From: Nematopogon swammerdamellus
Taxonomy: Eukaryota > Arthropoda > Insecta > Lepidoptera > Adelidae
Direction: 5' to 3'
Assembly: GCA_946902875.1 (NCBI GenBank)
Contig: OX336353.1
Span: forward strand, 17,373,151 to 17,437,150
DNA: 64,000 bases
Below, one piece after another: positions 40,191-56,262 of the stretch. Made by a program: the position numbers and the translations under genes. A model generated the notes under the pieces. The model did no database searches. It was not told where the DNA came from and was given only the letters and a program-made list of their open reading frames with translations. Position 1 is the stretch's first letter. Each line of letters starts with the position of its first letter.

Positions 40191-40848
40191 CTCTCGTGTA
40201 AGTGTAGTTGGTTATCGATATAAATGCGTGTTGATTTCAATCTCTCACTGTCCACATTTACTTCTTTAATATACAGAAGGAAAGTTATTATACAGTGAAT
40301 GGTCAGGTGTGCACGTAAAGACGATTTAACAGTGACGGAAGACGGGGAAGCAAAAACTGGATTTTATATTTATCTAAATCACCATATAACCTTTTGCCAA
40401 TGGAGCGACCGATATCGGCCGCTTTATACATTATAATAGAGTACGTTTTGATTCTTGATTGTAAAATTTTTATTGCGACTGTACATTTGAACTTCTCAGT
40501 ATTACACTTATGTATGGGGTAATTTTTTTGGTCATTTCACATTCAGACAGTAGACCATTCTGTATAGTTCGAGACACACAAATAGAGCTCTCGTCGCCAT
40601 ATATTTTGTATTGGGACGAGAGCTATATTTACGTGTCGGGAACTATACGCACATACACTCAGCAATACAGACTCATCTGTCAAGTGAATAATCAATTCTA
40701 GAAAAAAAAAACAGTTTTATTAAATTTAATATATGTAGGTACATTTCGTTTATTTAAATAAGTTAGAGGATAGCCAGTGTGTGTGACGTATGGTATGAGT
40801 ATGTCCACACTCTTCCCACTTACGCATTGGCTGTCCTTGTCTACAAAT

Positions 40849-41204
40849 CTTTTTTTTTATGGAAACTTACAACGGTTGGCTACGTCACTTGAAAGAACCG
40901 TGATGTCAGCACATGACATCTTGGTGAACTATGCGAAGGTACTTCCCTTTGGTCGTGCCGGCTACACTGAACTGGACGGAAAACTCGAACTATTTACATA
41001 CATATATCGACCGACCTTTCATTCAGTGCGGCGGTATCAACCCAGGCGGGTTAAACCCTACCACCTAGTAAGGTAAGAAGGTTTCCTACAATTTTCGAGG
41101 AATTCGAACCGCAGTTACCCTCGAAAACTGACCAAGTTCTGACCGCGCCCGGGTGTGCTTATGATCACGAAAGGCAGTCGACCGACCGCACCACTGCCGA
41201 TCTA
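40849..41204 (-). mobile_element. SINE-B, inverted, diverged head
   Basis: tttatggaaacttacaacgg to aaccctaccacctagtaagg; then a reversed head ending gaccgcaccactgccga. Its middle differs from the 5S-like one and resembles 6627-6716. Confidence 0.8.
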
Positions 41205-41496
41205 TGTTTTTTATTTAAATAAAAGCAATGTACTTATAGAATGAATCCCTTCTTGGATGTCATATGACCTATAAATCAGAGTAATATAACCAAGGTTTAT
41301 TTTTATTTTTGTATGTTAGTACTAAGCATTACTTGCTTTGTATTTCTTTATTAGATAGAGGTAAAGCTGAAAATGAAAGCAGGAGATTGTGTCATATTCT
41401 TTATTCTTTATTCATCATTTGTATGGTAGTACACTACGCTTGAATTTGTCCTGTTTAGTTTTTACAATACCTACTATAGAAGATACAACTCATTTT

Positions 41497-42062
41497 TAAG
41501 TTTCCGAATTAACAGTAGTAGGTTTAAAGACTAACATAAGTCGAAGTTTCGCCCGCTACGTCACGGGCTTCTTCAGGGACCGCGGGAGTTCCTGGAGCCG
41601 ACGTCTGGTGTCTGTTGTATCAGACGTCAAACTGCATATACAACGGGCACCAGACGTCAGCTCCAGGAACTCCCGCAGTCCCTCATGAAGCCCGTGACGT
41701 AGCGGGCGAAACGTCGACTTATGTTGGTCTTTAAACCTTTTTTTTTTTATTTTTTTTTATGGAAACTGACACGGTTGGCTACATCACCTACAACATCCGT
41801 GATGTCAGCCCACAACACCGGGTGAACTGGACGGAAAACACAAACTATTTACATAGCCGTTTCGACCGACCTTTCATTCAGTGCGGTGGTACCAACCCGG
41901 GCGGGTTAAACCCTACCACCTAGTAATATAAGAAGGGATTCATATCCCTTAGTCGCCTTTTACGACATACAAGGGGAGAGATGCAGTGGGGCTATTCTTT
42001 TAAAGTACCGGCCCCACACGGTACAAAACTACTACTGTTAATCCGGAAACTTCAAAATTAAT
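41497..42062. mobile_element. MITE family 2, copy 2, with SINE-B insertion
   Basis: tttccgaattaacagtagta to ctactactgttaatccgga. Between ctttaaac (41735) and ctactac (42029) a reversed SINE-B (about 41737-42024) is inserted; the 17805 copy shows the empty site. Confidence 0.85.
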
Positions 42063-42144
42063 ACAATTAATAACAGAGTAAACTTAAAAACATTAGGAAG
42101 ATACAACTGTTCAAAATTTAGAGATAATTTCGACATCCACCCGA

Positions 42145-42212
42145 TGGTGAAAACGGTAACACCCTGGTGGCTCAAGCCGGAGTTCCAGGTTCGAATTCTG
42201 GTCGGAACGTAT
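42145..42212 (+). repeat. tRNA-like sequence
   Basis: D-arm-like ggtgaaaacggtaacacc, anticodon-like stem with loop ggctcaa (same loop as 4742-4817), and B box ggttcgaattc with a paired T stem. No matching acceptor stem. Probably SINE-derived. Confidence 0.6.
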
Positions 42213-42485
42213 ATTTTCTCTTCATTTTCAGCTTTGAATTGACTACTAGTGAAGAAATAACTAAGGTTTCTTTCGTCGATGCTGCAATATAAGGCTACCG
42301 CTTAAATTTTGAGCAAATTAAATAGGATATGAGATACACTAGATATTATTTGTTGACAGTCTCAAATCTTCCCCTGTACTACTTACTAGCTATATTTAAT
42401 CTCCTTGCGGCCGTGGCGGGCACCTAACCAGAGAGGTTTTTGAAATCATCTATTTGAGATGTCGCACTTTGAAGTTGAATATGTC

Positions 42486-42892
42486 TTAAGACGATACCCA
42501 TAGCTGGCTGCTTTGCATAGAAAAAGGTCGTAAGTCGGTGTTGTTTTTTAATTTTATAAAAATAATGGTAATGAAATTAAAAAATCTACAACAATAGGGT
42601 TCTGTGCTTGTGGCTTAGTTATTTAAAAGTGCAATAAAAATTTCGTTTTATTCATTCACTTTTGCGTCAGATGAAAAGAATCGAAATTAAATCATTTTTT
42701 CCATCTGACGCAAAAGTGAATGAATAAAACGATTTTTTTATTGCACTGATAAATAACTAAACCACAAGCACAGAACTCTATTGTTGTAGATTTTTAATTT
42801 TTATAACCCCATGATTTTTTTTTTTATTAAAAAACAACACCGACTTACGACCTTTTTCTATGCAAAGCAGCCAGCTATGGGTATCTTCTTAA
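42486..42892. repeat. Long fold-back repeat, about 180-bp arms
   Basis: Left arm from ttaagacgatacccatagct; right arm ends agctatgggtatcttcttaa. Centre: catctgacgcaaaagtgaat against attcacttttgcgtcagatg with a roughly 30-bp loop. Confidence 0.9.
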
Positions 42893-43229
42893 TCAAGAAT
42901 GTTGAATAGATTGGACGTCGAATTGTCCAATGCTTACATGAGAACCAGCGTCGCCGAGCTTCGCGGGTAGCGGAGGGGACGGCGCGCGCTCTGATTGGGT
43001 GGTATCGCGCTCTGATTAGTTGGTAACGAATGTTATTTGTACGTTTTTACAAATATCGTGTTACACTCGCGCGGGGAAAGTCCGACGTCCCTACCTATTC
43101 AACGTATGTGGTCTTAATATTATGAAAGGAGAAACAAACAAATTATGTATGAAATCAAATATTATAGTTAAATTATGGCATAACAGATGGCGCTGACAGC
43201 TGTCGGTCGTCGTATTCTACCGTGAAGTT

Positions 43230-43342
43230 TTTTTTTATGGATAGCGCGACATGTGGCATCGTTTCACAGCTAGGTGTCTTAACGATGCCCATGGACATTC
43301 TGTGATGCACGGGGCTTACGAATGCCACGCCGGCGGTCACTG
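43230..43342 (-). mobile_element. Non-LTR 3' end fragment, inverted
   Basis: tttttttatggatagcgcga through gccacgccggcggtcac matches the family at 37120-37400. Confidence 0.7.
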
Positions 43343-43977
43343 TCCCGATCTCTAGTTATGTGCCAGCTATAATACCTAAGTATTGTCCCACCCGCCCTCT
43401 ATATAGGTAGATAGATAATATTTAATACAAATAAGTAGTTAAGGTTATAAGGAAGTATTGTATCCCTCCATTTTACCTATCCATCGTTACTAGCCCAAAT
43501 AGATTCCGAGTCCTAATGATATTAAAATATATAATGTACTCATTAGAGCATAGCCATTACATAATCATATAAACATGTTCGCACTATATGTACAGTTCCC
43601 CGCAGCAATTAATGCGTGTCGAGCTTTAGAGACAATCCTGTTGTAGAGCGTCGTACACGCACGTCTCTGTGCGACAGGGACAACACTCTACAACTGGATC
43701 GTCTCTTTCTAAAGTTCGATGTGCATTATTTACAGGTGCGTACTGTACCTACCTATTACAAACCTTTCTAAACATTTTATACATTTTCCCATTATGAATA
43801 AAAAGATTTCCATGCTAAAAAGTGACTTCCTCTGGGCCAGTGCTGTATTGAACTGCAGTTTCAAATATATCAGAGGCAACAAACTTACTGACTGATTTGA
43901 CATTTTGGTCTTCACAATTGACTGCAGGTTTTATGTTCAACAATATCCAAGTGTGTTAACCTTTTTGGTGCCTACAT

Positions 43978-44415
43978 AAGTACCTATATTACCGATTACT
44001 GAAAACAATTCGTAGCCACTGACCTATTGTAGGTACCTATATTACCGATTACTGCAAACAGTTTGTAGCCACTGTGACCTATTGTACCTATATTACCGAT
44101 TACTGCAAACAGTTTGTAGCCACTGAACTATTACCGATTACTGCAAACAGTTTGTAGCCACTGTGACCTATTGTACCTATATTACCGATTACTGCAAACA
44201 GTTTGTAGCCACTGTGACCTATTGTACCTATATTACCGATTACTGCAAACAGTTTGTAGCCACTGTGACCTATTGTACCTATATTACCGATTACTGCAAA
44301 CAGTTTGTAGCCACTGTGACCTATTGTACCTATATTACCGATTACTGCAAACAGTTTGTAGCCACTGTGACCTATTGTACCTATATTACTGATTACTGCA
44401 AACAGTTTGTAGCCG
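43978..44415 (+). repeat. 51-bp minisatellite
   Basis: About eight units built on ctattgtacctatattaccg + attactgcaaacagtttgta + gccactgtgac. One unit at about 44125 is shortened. Open on both strands for the same reason as the 27-bp array. Confidence 0.95.
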
Positions 44416-44419
44416 ACTT

Positions 44420-45315
44420 GTAGACGACTGTAGACATCTTTCGACACAATTAGTTCCCCTAGCATGCTTTGCATGCCAACCTTCCCTCGAAGTATCTATA
44501 TGCATTGTTACAGTGAGATGTTGGTATATGCATTTCCTTTTTTGTGCCTTTGTTATTGGGCAACATTGTCGACACTGGCCGGCGCCATATTTAATGTTAT
44601 ATATTTAAATTTGAGATTGTCCGTACAGTTCTACAAAAAATACTGCAAGCTTCGTCTATTTCATTGAAGAGTGTACTCGATGGAAGTTTGTTTCGGTATT
44701 TTTGCAGAATCGTAAGTAATGGAACACGAGATTGCATGTTGCGCAATAAAAAAAATATAATTCGCGTTTGAAATTTGAGATTTATCGCACAAGACTCTTT
44801 AGTATTGTTGATAATGTAATACTATGACAACATGTATTTAGTATGTGTAGTGGTTTGTGATTATTTAAGTCTATAGCTTAAATTGTATTTTGGATACGGA
44901 CACAAAATTCTTCCAAAAAAGTCACTAGGAGAAATTGCTTTTTTCGTTTTGAGTTTAATTTAATTATGTAATTGAAAATTTAGTATTATGTTAGTTTTGA
45001 ATGCTCGTAAAATGTGCGGTGCTTGACACGACACAGGCATGGCTCACGTGTTAGCGATCTCAAAGAGTATTATTTATTATGTAGAGGCCATAGTATATTA
45101 TTTTTAAATAAAACGACACTCGACGAGATACGTCATTATTATTTATTTTGTATTATTTAAGAGAACATTAATTTTGTACAATGAGTTTTTTGTTTTTTTT
45201 TTGACAATTTTTACCAAAGACATGTGACGTCCCATTTGGAATAAGTTTTGTTTCGACTATTGAGTTATGTTAATAAAACATTTACACACACATAAATAGT
45301 TTTTTAAGTGTATAC
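44420..45315. other. Intergenic AT-rich stretch
   Basis: No open frame with protein character, no repeat structure noticed. Confidence 0.5.
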
Positions 45316-45727
45316 GTGTCCCAAAACTCAACGTCAAGCGGAAACCAGGGAGTAGGCCAGTTTATGACTATCCAGGGAAAAATAAGAAAAAAAATCGGAG
45401 TCATTTGTTTTTTTATGATATGAGCATTTTTTTAAAAACGTTGAAAATTTTACTTAATATTTTTTTGTGATATTTTGGTTTTATTTGGGATACTGATCAA
45501 TAGCAGAGTTATTTAGGCTACCAATAAAAAAAATGTAACTATTATATTTGCAAACTTGTAGTCGTAGTACCTAAAAATATTGTATGAGATGTAAATTTTC
45601 AAATTTTTACAAAAAATGTTCATATCATAAAATACAAATGACTCCGATTTTTTTTTCTTATTTTTGCCTGGGTAGTCATAAACTGGTCTACTCCCTGGTT
45701 CCCGCTTGACATTGAGTTTTGGGACAC
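45316..45727. mobile_element. MITE with about 120-bp inverted ends
   Basis: gtgtcccaaaactcaacgtc ... gacattgagttttgggacac; inner gagtcatttgtttttttatg / cataaaatacaaatgactcc. Confidence 0.87.
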
Positions 45728-46243
45728 ATTATATAATTTTTTTGTAAATACAAAATAATTTGAGTAATCTCCAAAGTTTATTAATACTTCTGACTAGCGT
45801 AAAGTTACTACTATAAATGCATACTACCATATGGAACTATATTAGGATTATTTATAGTTTGAATAAGAACTACGGCACTACAAATGACTATTTCATTCAT
45901 TTTTGCCTATATCAATCTTTACTAAATTTTGAATTTACTTCAAGTATTCGCCACAAGACAAGTTTAGTACACAAAACCAATTATAACTCAAATGTAGTGA
46001 TAATTTTACTTCACAAGTTGATAGTAGATTGTTTGAAGCACACTTGTATGAAAACTTGAAAACAATGGTGTGCAGTATTACTATTAGATTAGAGTTGAAA
46101 AATGGCTCTAACATTTTGTTCCTACAAAAATGTTTTCCAAGGTTTCTTTCAGTGAATTCTCTTTGAAAAACATCTCAATTTGAGTATCAGCTTGGCCATC
46201 AAAAGGTTAAAGCGGCCAAGTTGTCTTCCACGACTACTTAAGG

Positions 46244-46540
46244 CTGGGGTCTCCAAACTAATGCCCGTGGGCCGTATCCGGTCCGTGTCGCCATTTTATC
46301 GGCGTGCGCCGCGTTCGCGGCCCAAAAAAATTTTTTTTTTTTATTCTCGAAATTGGTTTTATTTTTCTGATTTCAACATTATTCGAGAAAATTTGCTACC
46401 TATATTAATTAGTTTACTATTTATTTATATAAATTAAAATGTTTATTACAGTAAAAATAAAATTTGTGTTTGTTTCTGGCCCGCTAATATTTTTGACAAA
46501 GTAAAACAGTCCTGTAAATAAAAAGGTTTGGAGACCGCTG
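46244..46540. mobile_element. hAT-like MITE, near-perfect 8-bp duplication
   Basis: Ends ctggggtctccaaac and gtttggagaccgctg; flanks acttaagg and acttaatg. Interior has cgtgggccgtatccgg and a cggcccaaaaaa block. Confidence 0.72.
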
Positions 46541-46840
46541 ACTTAATGGCATGCTGCGCACCTCGGCTTCCCATACTAACGTAAACGAACGATTACTTCA
46601 AAACCATTTGACATAGAGCTATTTTTTTTGTCTCGACTTTGCTATTCGAGATCTGTGTCTCTGTAGAACCAATTTTATCAAAATAAGTAGAAGATTCGAT
46701 ACATACAAAGTAAACTCTACGCCAATGACCGTTCGATTACATTGGAATAGGAAGCCAAAGCGCAGAGTATGCTACTAATTTGAAAAGTTTAAATCTAACG
46801 CATTCGTAACCTACTTAGTCATTCATTTTTATTTAAGTGT

Positions 46841-47286
46841 TTCCGTGTTAACTTCCATATAAACATGTTAAACAAAAAAACAATTTATATTTTTAGCATT
46901 AGTTTTTTTTTTTTTGAGAAATGTAACAATAATATGTAACAAAGCATATGCATATGTTCTAACAATCAAAGTGTGCCACTAGGTACCTAAACAGCTTATT
47001 ATTGAGGTCATTGACTGTCATGGTCGTGCACCCGCGCTGCGGGGCGCCCCGTTCGCTAAGAGTCAATGACCTTGAGCGTACGGGGCGCACTGCGACGCAG
47101 GCACGTGTCCATGATGTCAAATCAGCTGTTTAGGTACCTAGTGGCACGTTTTTATTGTTAGAAGATAGACATGCTTTATAAAATTTCTCGAAAAGTAATA
47201 TATAATTTTTTTTTTGCTTAACATTTTTATTATGGCGACTATGTATCCCTCCCTAAATATTTGCAGTTAATATGGAAACACCTTAT
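46841..47286. mobile_element. Diverged MITE family 1 copy with GC-rich core
   Basis: aagtgtttccgtgttaactt / inverse of taatatggaaacaccttata, inner pair tgccactaggtacctaaaca (46975) and tgtttaggtacctagtggca (47130), and a GC-rich palindrome-like core 47020-47100. Confidence 0.7.
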
Positions 47287-47794
47287 ATAAATTGGCTTCC
47301 TGAGAATTGATTATTTTGTTTTTAATTTCCTTATTTATTACGTTTGCTCTCTGTTTCATGTAAGTACTCAAGTATGTTTATATAGTAGATAATCAACTCA
47401 TAACTTCAATTTTAGCTTTGCAAAAATACATTTGTAGAGTAAATAAAAACCAACGATACTTCCACCAATTGTCACCGTAGTAGTCAATGTAAAGTAACGA
47501 ACACACACTGCCCGTATAGACTGATTGTATTCCAAATAACCCAATTTTTTTGGAAGCTGTTGTATTTTTTGTTTTTTGTTACGAGCGACGTAGACACCGT
47601 GTGCAGTTTATACAATGTACACTTACATTTGAATGCCAAATAAAATGTAAAAATTGTCTGTCTGTTTGTTTTATTTAATCTTCCATCGCAAGCCTAGCAC
47701 CACGCTGAGTTTAATATCTGACGTTTAAATTGTGTCGAGTTAAAATATGTACGATGCGCCATACCGATCGAAGTATAGTTCCCCACAGAAAGAT

Positions 47795-48130
47795 GTACCG
47801 TGTGGGGCCGGTACTTTAAAAGAATAGCCCCACTGCATCTCTCCCCGTGTATGTCGTAAAAGGCGACTGAGGGATATGACTCCCTTCTTATATTACTAGG
47901 TGGTAGGGTTCAACCCGCCCGGGTGTGGTACCACCGCACTGAATGAAAGGTCGGTCGAAACGGCTATGTAAATAGTTTGTGTTTTCCGTCCAGTTCAGTG
48001 TAGCCGGCACGACCGAAGGGAATCACTGATGTGGCACCAAGTTCATCCGGTGTTATGGGCTGACATCACGGATGTTGTAGGTGATGAAGCCAACCGTGTC
48101 AGCAGCAATAAAAAAAAAAAAAAAAAAAAA
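47795..48130 (+). mobile_element. SINE-B with SINE-D-type 5' segment
   Basis: Starts gtaccgtgtggggccggtac, passes cgtaaaaggcgactgaggg, then the SINE-B body to gaagccaaccgtgtcag and a long poly-A. Downstream of Rpb7. Confidence 0.85.
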
Positions 48131-48290
48131 CTGTAGGTACACATTTTTATACAGACATTAGGCTTAGTGTGGTATTAGGATAAGGGTTGGTGAGCACAAT
48201 GCTCACAGCAGAGGGCAATAAAACATTTAAAATTTGTTGGAAAAATATTTTAATTTCATTTAACTTATGTCTATCCTATAATAACTTAAT

Positions 48291-53100
<4,810 letters not shown>

Positions 53101-53544
53101 TTGAAATACGTCTCTAGTTCTCTATTACGAGAGATCCACAATGAAAAAAAAAACAATGCTGCTGGTTAATTAGGTAAGGTTTTTATTGACTCAGTCCTAT
53201 CTGATAAATGTACTGCAGCCTTAGAATATATTTATGACTCCCCTCTGATTCAACTCCTGCAGTAGCAAACCAATTTAGGTTACTGTCTACAACGGCCGAC
53301 CACAAATCAAAGTATGTAGGTACAAATAATCTTATAAATAAAATCTTGGTGTGTTCTTTCCCAGATAACACCATAGAAGTCCGTAAAATGTGGGGCGTCT
53401 TCTGCAAAACACGCGGTAGAAGCAGCACGATCATATCACAGATTTCCTTCACCTAACTTGAACAATTTCTAAAGGTAAGACCAATGGTATGTACAATACT
53501 TATGGAAGTCAATCAGAACGGTAAAGAAAATATGTGAGTGAAAT

Positions 53545-53720
53545 TGACAGCATAAGCGATGAGTCACTCAGTATCTGGGGCTTTACTGGCCTCTCAAGCG
53601 CGAGGTTGTGGGTTCGAATCCCAGTCCTTGTAAAAATCTTTACAATTTGCCCGTCGTCGCTCCGGCGAGTGAAGGAAAACACTGCAAGGAAGTCCTTTCC
53701 ATCCTTACAAGGTGGTAGGA
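53545..53720 (+). mobile_element. tRNA-derived SINE in duplication copy 1
   Basis: ctggcctctcaagcgcgagg, perfect B box ggttcgaatcc, and downstream ccttacaaggtggtaggac, related to the SINE-A/B body. Paralogue at 54237-54412. Confidence 0.7.
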
Positions 53721-53832
53721 CTTATCACTGAAAATCAATCAATCCGAATCCAATCAATCAATTTACTTCTACGTCACGGCATGCCGTCAGCGGACTGAAC
53801 AGTTAATATAAATGCGCACGCAGTCACGGGTA

Positions 53833-53977
53833 TAATGCGCGGGGCGGATCTCGGCGTGTCGCCGCCGCAGCGGTTCGTCAGTGTTCTCCCTCGCACCCGC
53901 ACCGTACTTGTATAGTGTATTCGCGTGGCGGGTCGCCCGCTGCGGCGACGACACGCCGAGATCCGTCCCGGGCACTA
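53833..53977. mobile_element. 145-bp MITE with TA duplication
   Basis: Present in duplication copy 1, absent from copy 2 (single TA at 54524-54525). Inverted ends taatgcgcggggcggatctc and the complement of gatccgtcccgggcacta; TA on both sides. Confidence 0.88.
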
Positions 53978-54574
53978 TAAATGCTAGTATTATATACATA
54001 CATGCTCATTACTCCTAATATGTTACAGGTGAGCTGCCCCTGCAAGCAGTGACAACGGCGAATCTCGTAGAAGAGTGGGGCGTCTTCTGCAAAACACGCG
54101 GTCGAAGCAGCACGATCATATCACAGATTTCCTTCACCTAACTTGAACAATTTTGAAAGGTAAGACCAATGGTATGTACAATACTTATGGAAGTCAATCA
54201 AAACGGTACAGAAAAGATGTGAGTGAAATTGACAACATAAGCGATGAGTCACTCAGTATCTGGGGCTTTACTGGCCTCTCAAGCGCGAGGTTGTGGGTTC
54301 GAATCCCAGTCCTTGTAAAAATCTTTACAATTTGCCCGTCGTCGCTCCGGCGAGTGAAGGAAAACACTGCAAGGAAATCCTTTCCATCATTACAAGGTGG
54401 TAGGACTTACAACTGAAAATCAATCAATCAATCAATCCGAATCCAATCAATCAATTTACTTCTACGTCACGGCATGCCGTCAGCGGACTGAACAGTTAAT
54501 ATAAATGCGCACGCAGTCACGGGTAAATGCTAGTATTATATACATTCATGCTCATTACTCCTAATATGTTACAG

Positions 54575-54885
54575 GTGAGCTGCCCCTGCAAGCAGTGACA
54601 ACGGCGAACCTCGTAGAAGATGTGGACCAGCTCTTTGGGCAACAACACAAGCAAGCCATTAAACATTGAAAGTGGTAAGGAGCGAGGGCCATTCCACCTT
54701 CCCAAAATGAGTGGATTGCTACAATAGAAGCACTTGAGCGTTTGTTTAAAATGTTACGTCTAGACTTTTATTTAGTCTCAACGAACTGTCTAAATCAAGA
54801 CAATTTAGAAAACATGTTTGGGGGCGTAAGATCGAGCTGTGGAAATAACAACAATCCCACAGTCCAGCAATTCTTGCTGAACTAA
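54575..54885 (+). pseudogene. P-element/THAP9-type transposase C-terminal remnant
   Basis: Behind an acceptor-like ttacag, one frame gives AVTTANLVEDVDQLF, then after a stop and shift another gives WIATIEALERLFKMLRLDF, TNCLNQDNLENMFGG and GNNNNPTVQQF before a stop. The 'LNQDxLENxFG...R..GG..NNPT..QF' pattern is characteristic of P-element and THAP9 transposases. An in-frame stop and frame change make it non-functional. Confidence 0.75.
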
Positions 54886-55396
54886 AATCTGTGACGATTA
54901 GTGGCATAGTGGCGCACAGTCGTAGTATAAAATGTATCTTACAAGGTCAGTCACATTTAATAAATAATTTAGAAAACTTAATTTGTAAAGCGCCCCAGCT
55001 CAAACAGTTAAAGACGAATTTTTTTATGAAATGTTCGAGGAAATCGTGCATTTGTAATTATATGTAAGGGTAATATTGTAAGTATGTAGTAATATGAGGA
55101 TGTTCATTATACTATATAAGCATTGATTTATGAGTTATAATGTACATACTTGTTATAAGCCAAGTAGTTGTAGGCGAATTTCACCATATAAAAAATTGTT
55201 AAGAGAAAAACAAACAAAAAAAGATCATAAAACAAACTTATTATGTACAGTTTCCTATGTTGTACGGTTTGTGCCAATTATTTGGATGAAATTGCTTATT
55301 TACTTTAATATTTACTTGTGTAATAGTTTACTTGTACAAACACTTCATTTTGTAATAAAAGAGCATTTGCTGTGTACTCATGATGTTATTTATTTG

Positions 55397-55527
55397 GCAC
55401 ATTTAGCTAAACTGTGACCATCTCACATTGATAGTTCTAAAATTGTCAGTTCTGCCTGCTCAGTCAGAGTGGGCTGACAATTTTAGAAATATCAGTGTGA
55501 AATGGTCACAGTTTGGCTAAATGTGCA
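55397..55527. repeat. Inverted repeat, about 55-bp arms
   Basis: cacatttagctaaactgtga and tcacagtttggctaaatgtg; inner ctaaaattgtcag / ctgacaattttag. Confidence 0.88.
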
Positions 55528-55808
55528 GTACCTACTAAAAATATATTTAATTCGAAATTCCCGCCAATTCCCGCCAAGTGCTACTTCTGAAGGACGCCGG
55601 TGGCCGCATTTGGCGCCACCAAGGTTAAAACATAGGCAAACAAATTTTGTATGGGCTTGTGCTTCTTCTACGCCCTAGTAGTATTATATTCTTTGCGCCA
55701 CACTGACGCGCTGCCGATAAATTGTCAACTTGACGTTTCGAAAATGTGTTGCCATCGTTAAAATGAATAGCTAGTTTACAAGCTTCCAGTAAGTTAATAA
55801 ACTTTCCG

Positions 55809-56259
55809 TGCAAAATGACAGGCGACGGTGCTGCCACTCAAGTAAATAATATATATCTCCTAAACAAAGCCATAACTGGAAAAAACAAGCAATGAAGCTG
55901 TAGTTGATTTTGATTCTGATATTCTAAGATACTGGAAACAGTTTTGTATTGCTCAGTTTATGCACAATCATTATAACGGACTACGGTGGCCATCGAAATC
56001 CGGAAACAGAAACGGAAATACTGGAAACAGTTTTGTATTGCTCAGTTTATGCACAATCATTATAGCGGACTACGGTGGCCATCGAAATCCGTTATAATGA
56101 TTGTGCATAAACTGAGTAATACAAAACTGTTTCCAGTATCTTAGAATATCAGAATCAAAATCAACTACAGCTTCATGGCTTGTTTTTTCCAGATAGGGCT
56201 TTGCTTAGGAGATATACATTATTTACTTTAGTGGCAGCACCGTCGCCTGTCATTTTGCA
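55809..56259. repeat. Large inverted repeat, about 170-bp arms
   Basis: Left arm from tgcaaaatgacaggcgacgg, right arm ends ccgtcgcctgtcattttgca. The spacer (55983-56087) holds a second direct copy of the arm's inner end (actggaaacagttttgtatt). Confidence 0.9.
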
Positions 56260-56262
56260 TGA

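Larger units (their letters stand above)
53391..54620 (+). repeat. Direct tandem duplication of about 540 bp
   Basis: Copy 1 53391-54075, copy 2 54076-54620; both run from tggggcgtcttctgcaaaac to aacggcgaa[t/c]ctcgtagaag with few differences. Copy 1 is longer by a 147-bp insertion. Each copy holds a tRNA-like SINE (B box gggttcgaatccc at 53610 and 54297). Confidence 0.92.

Noticed and set aside
43978..44415. CRISPR-like array
   Set aside because: Units are contiguous tandem repeats without unique spacers, in an animal genome.
44100..44474. Open frames of 73 to 124 codons on both strands
   Set aside because: Produced by the 51-bp minisatellite, for the same reason.
55130..55417. 95-codon frame after the P-type remnant
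   Set aside because: AT-rich, no transposase motifs, different frame.
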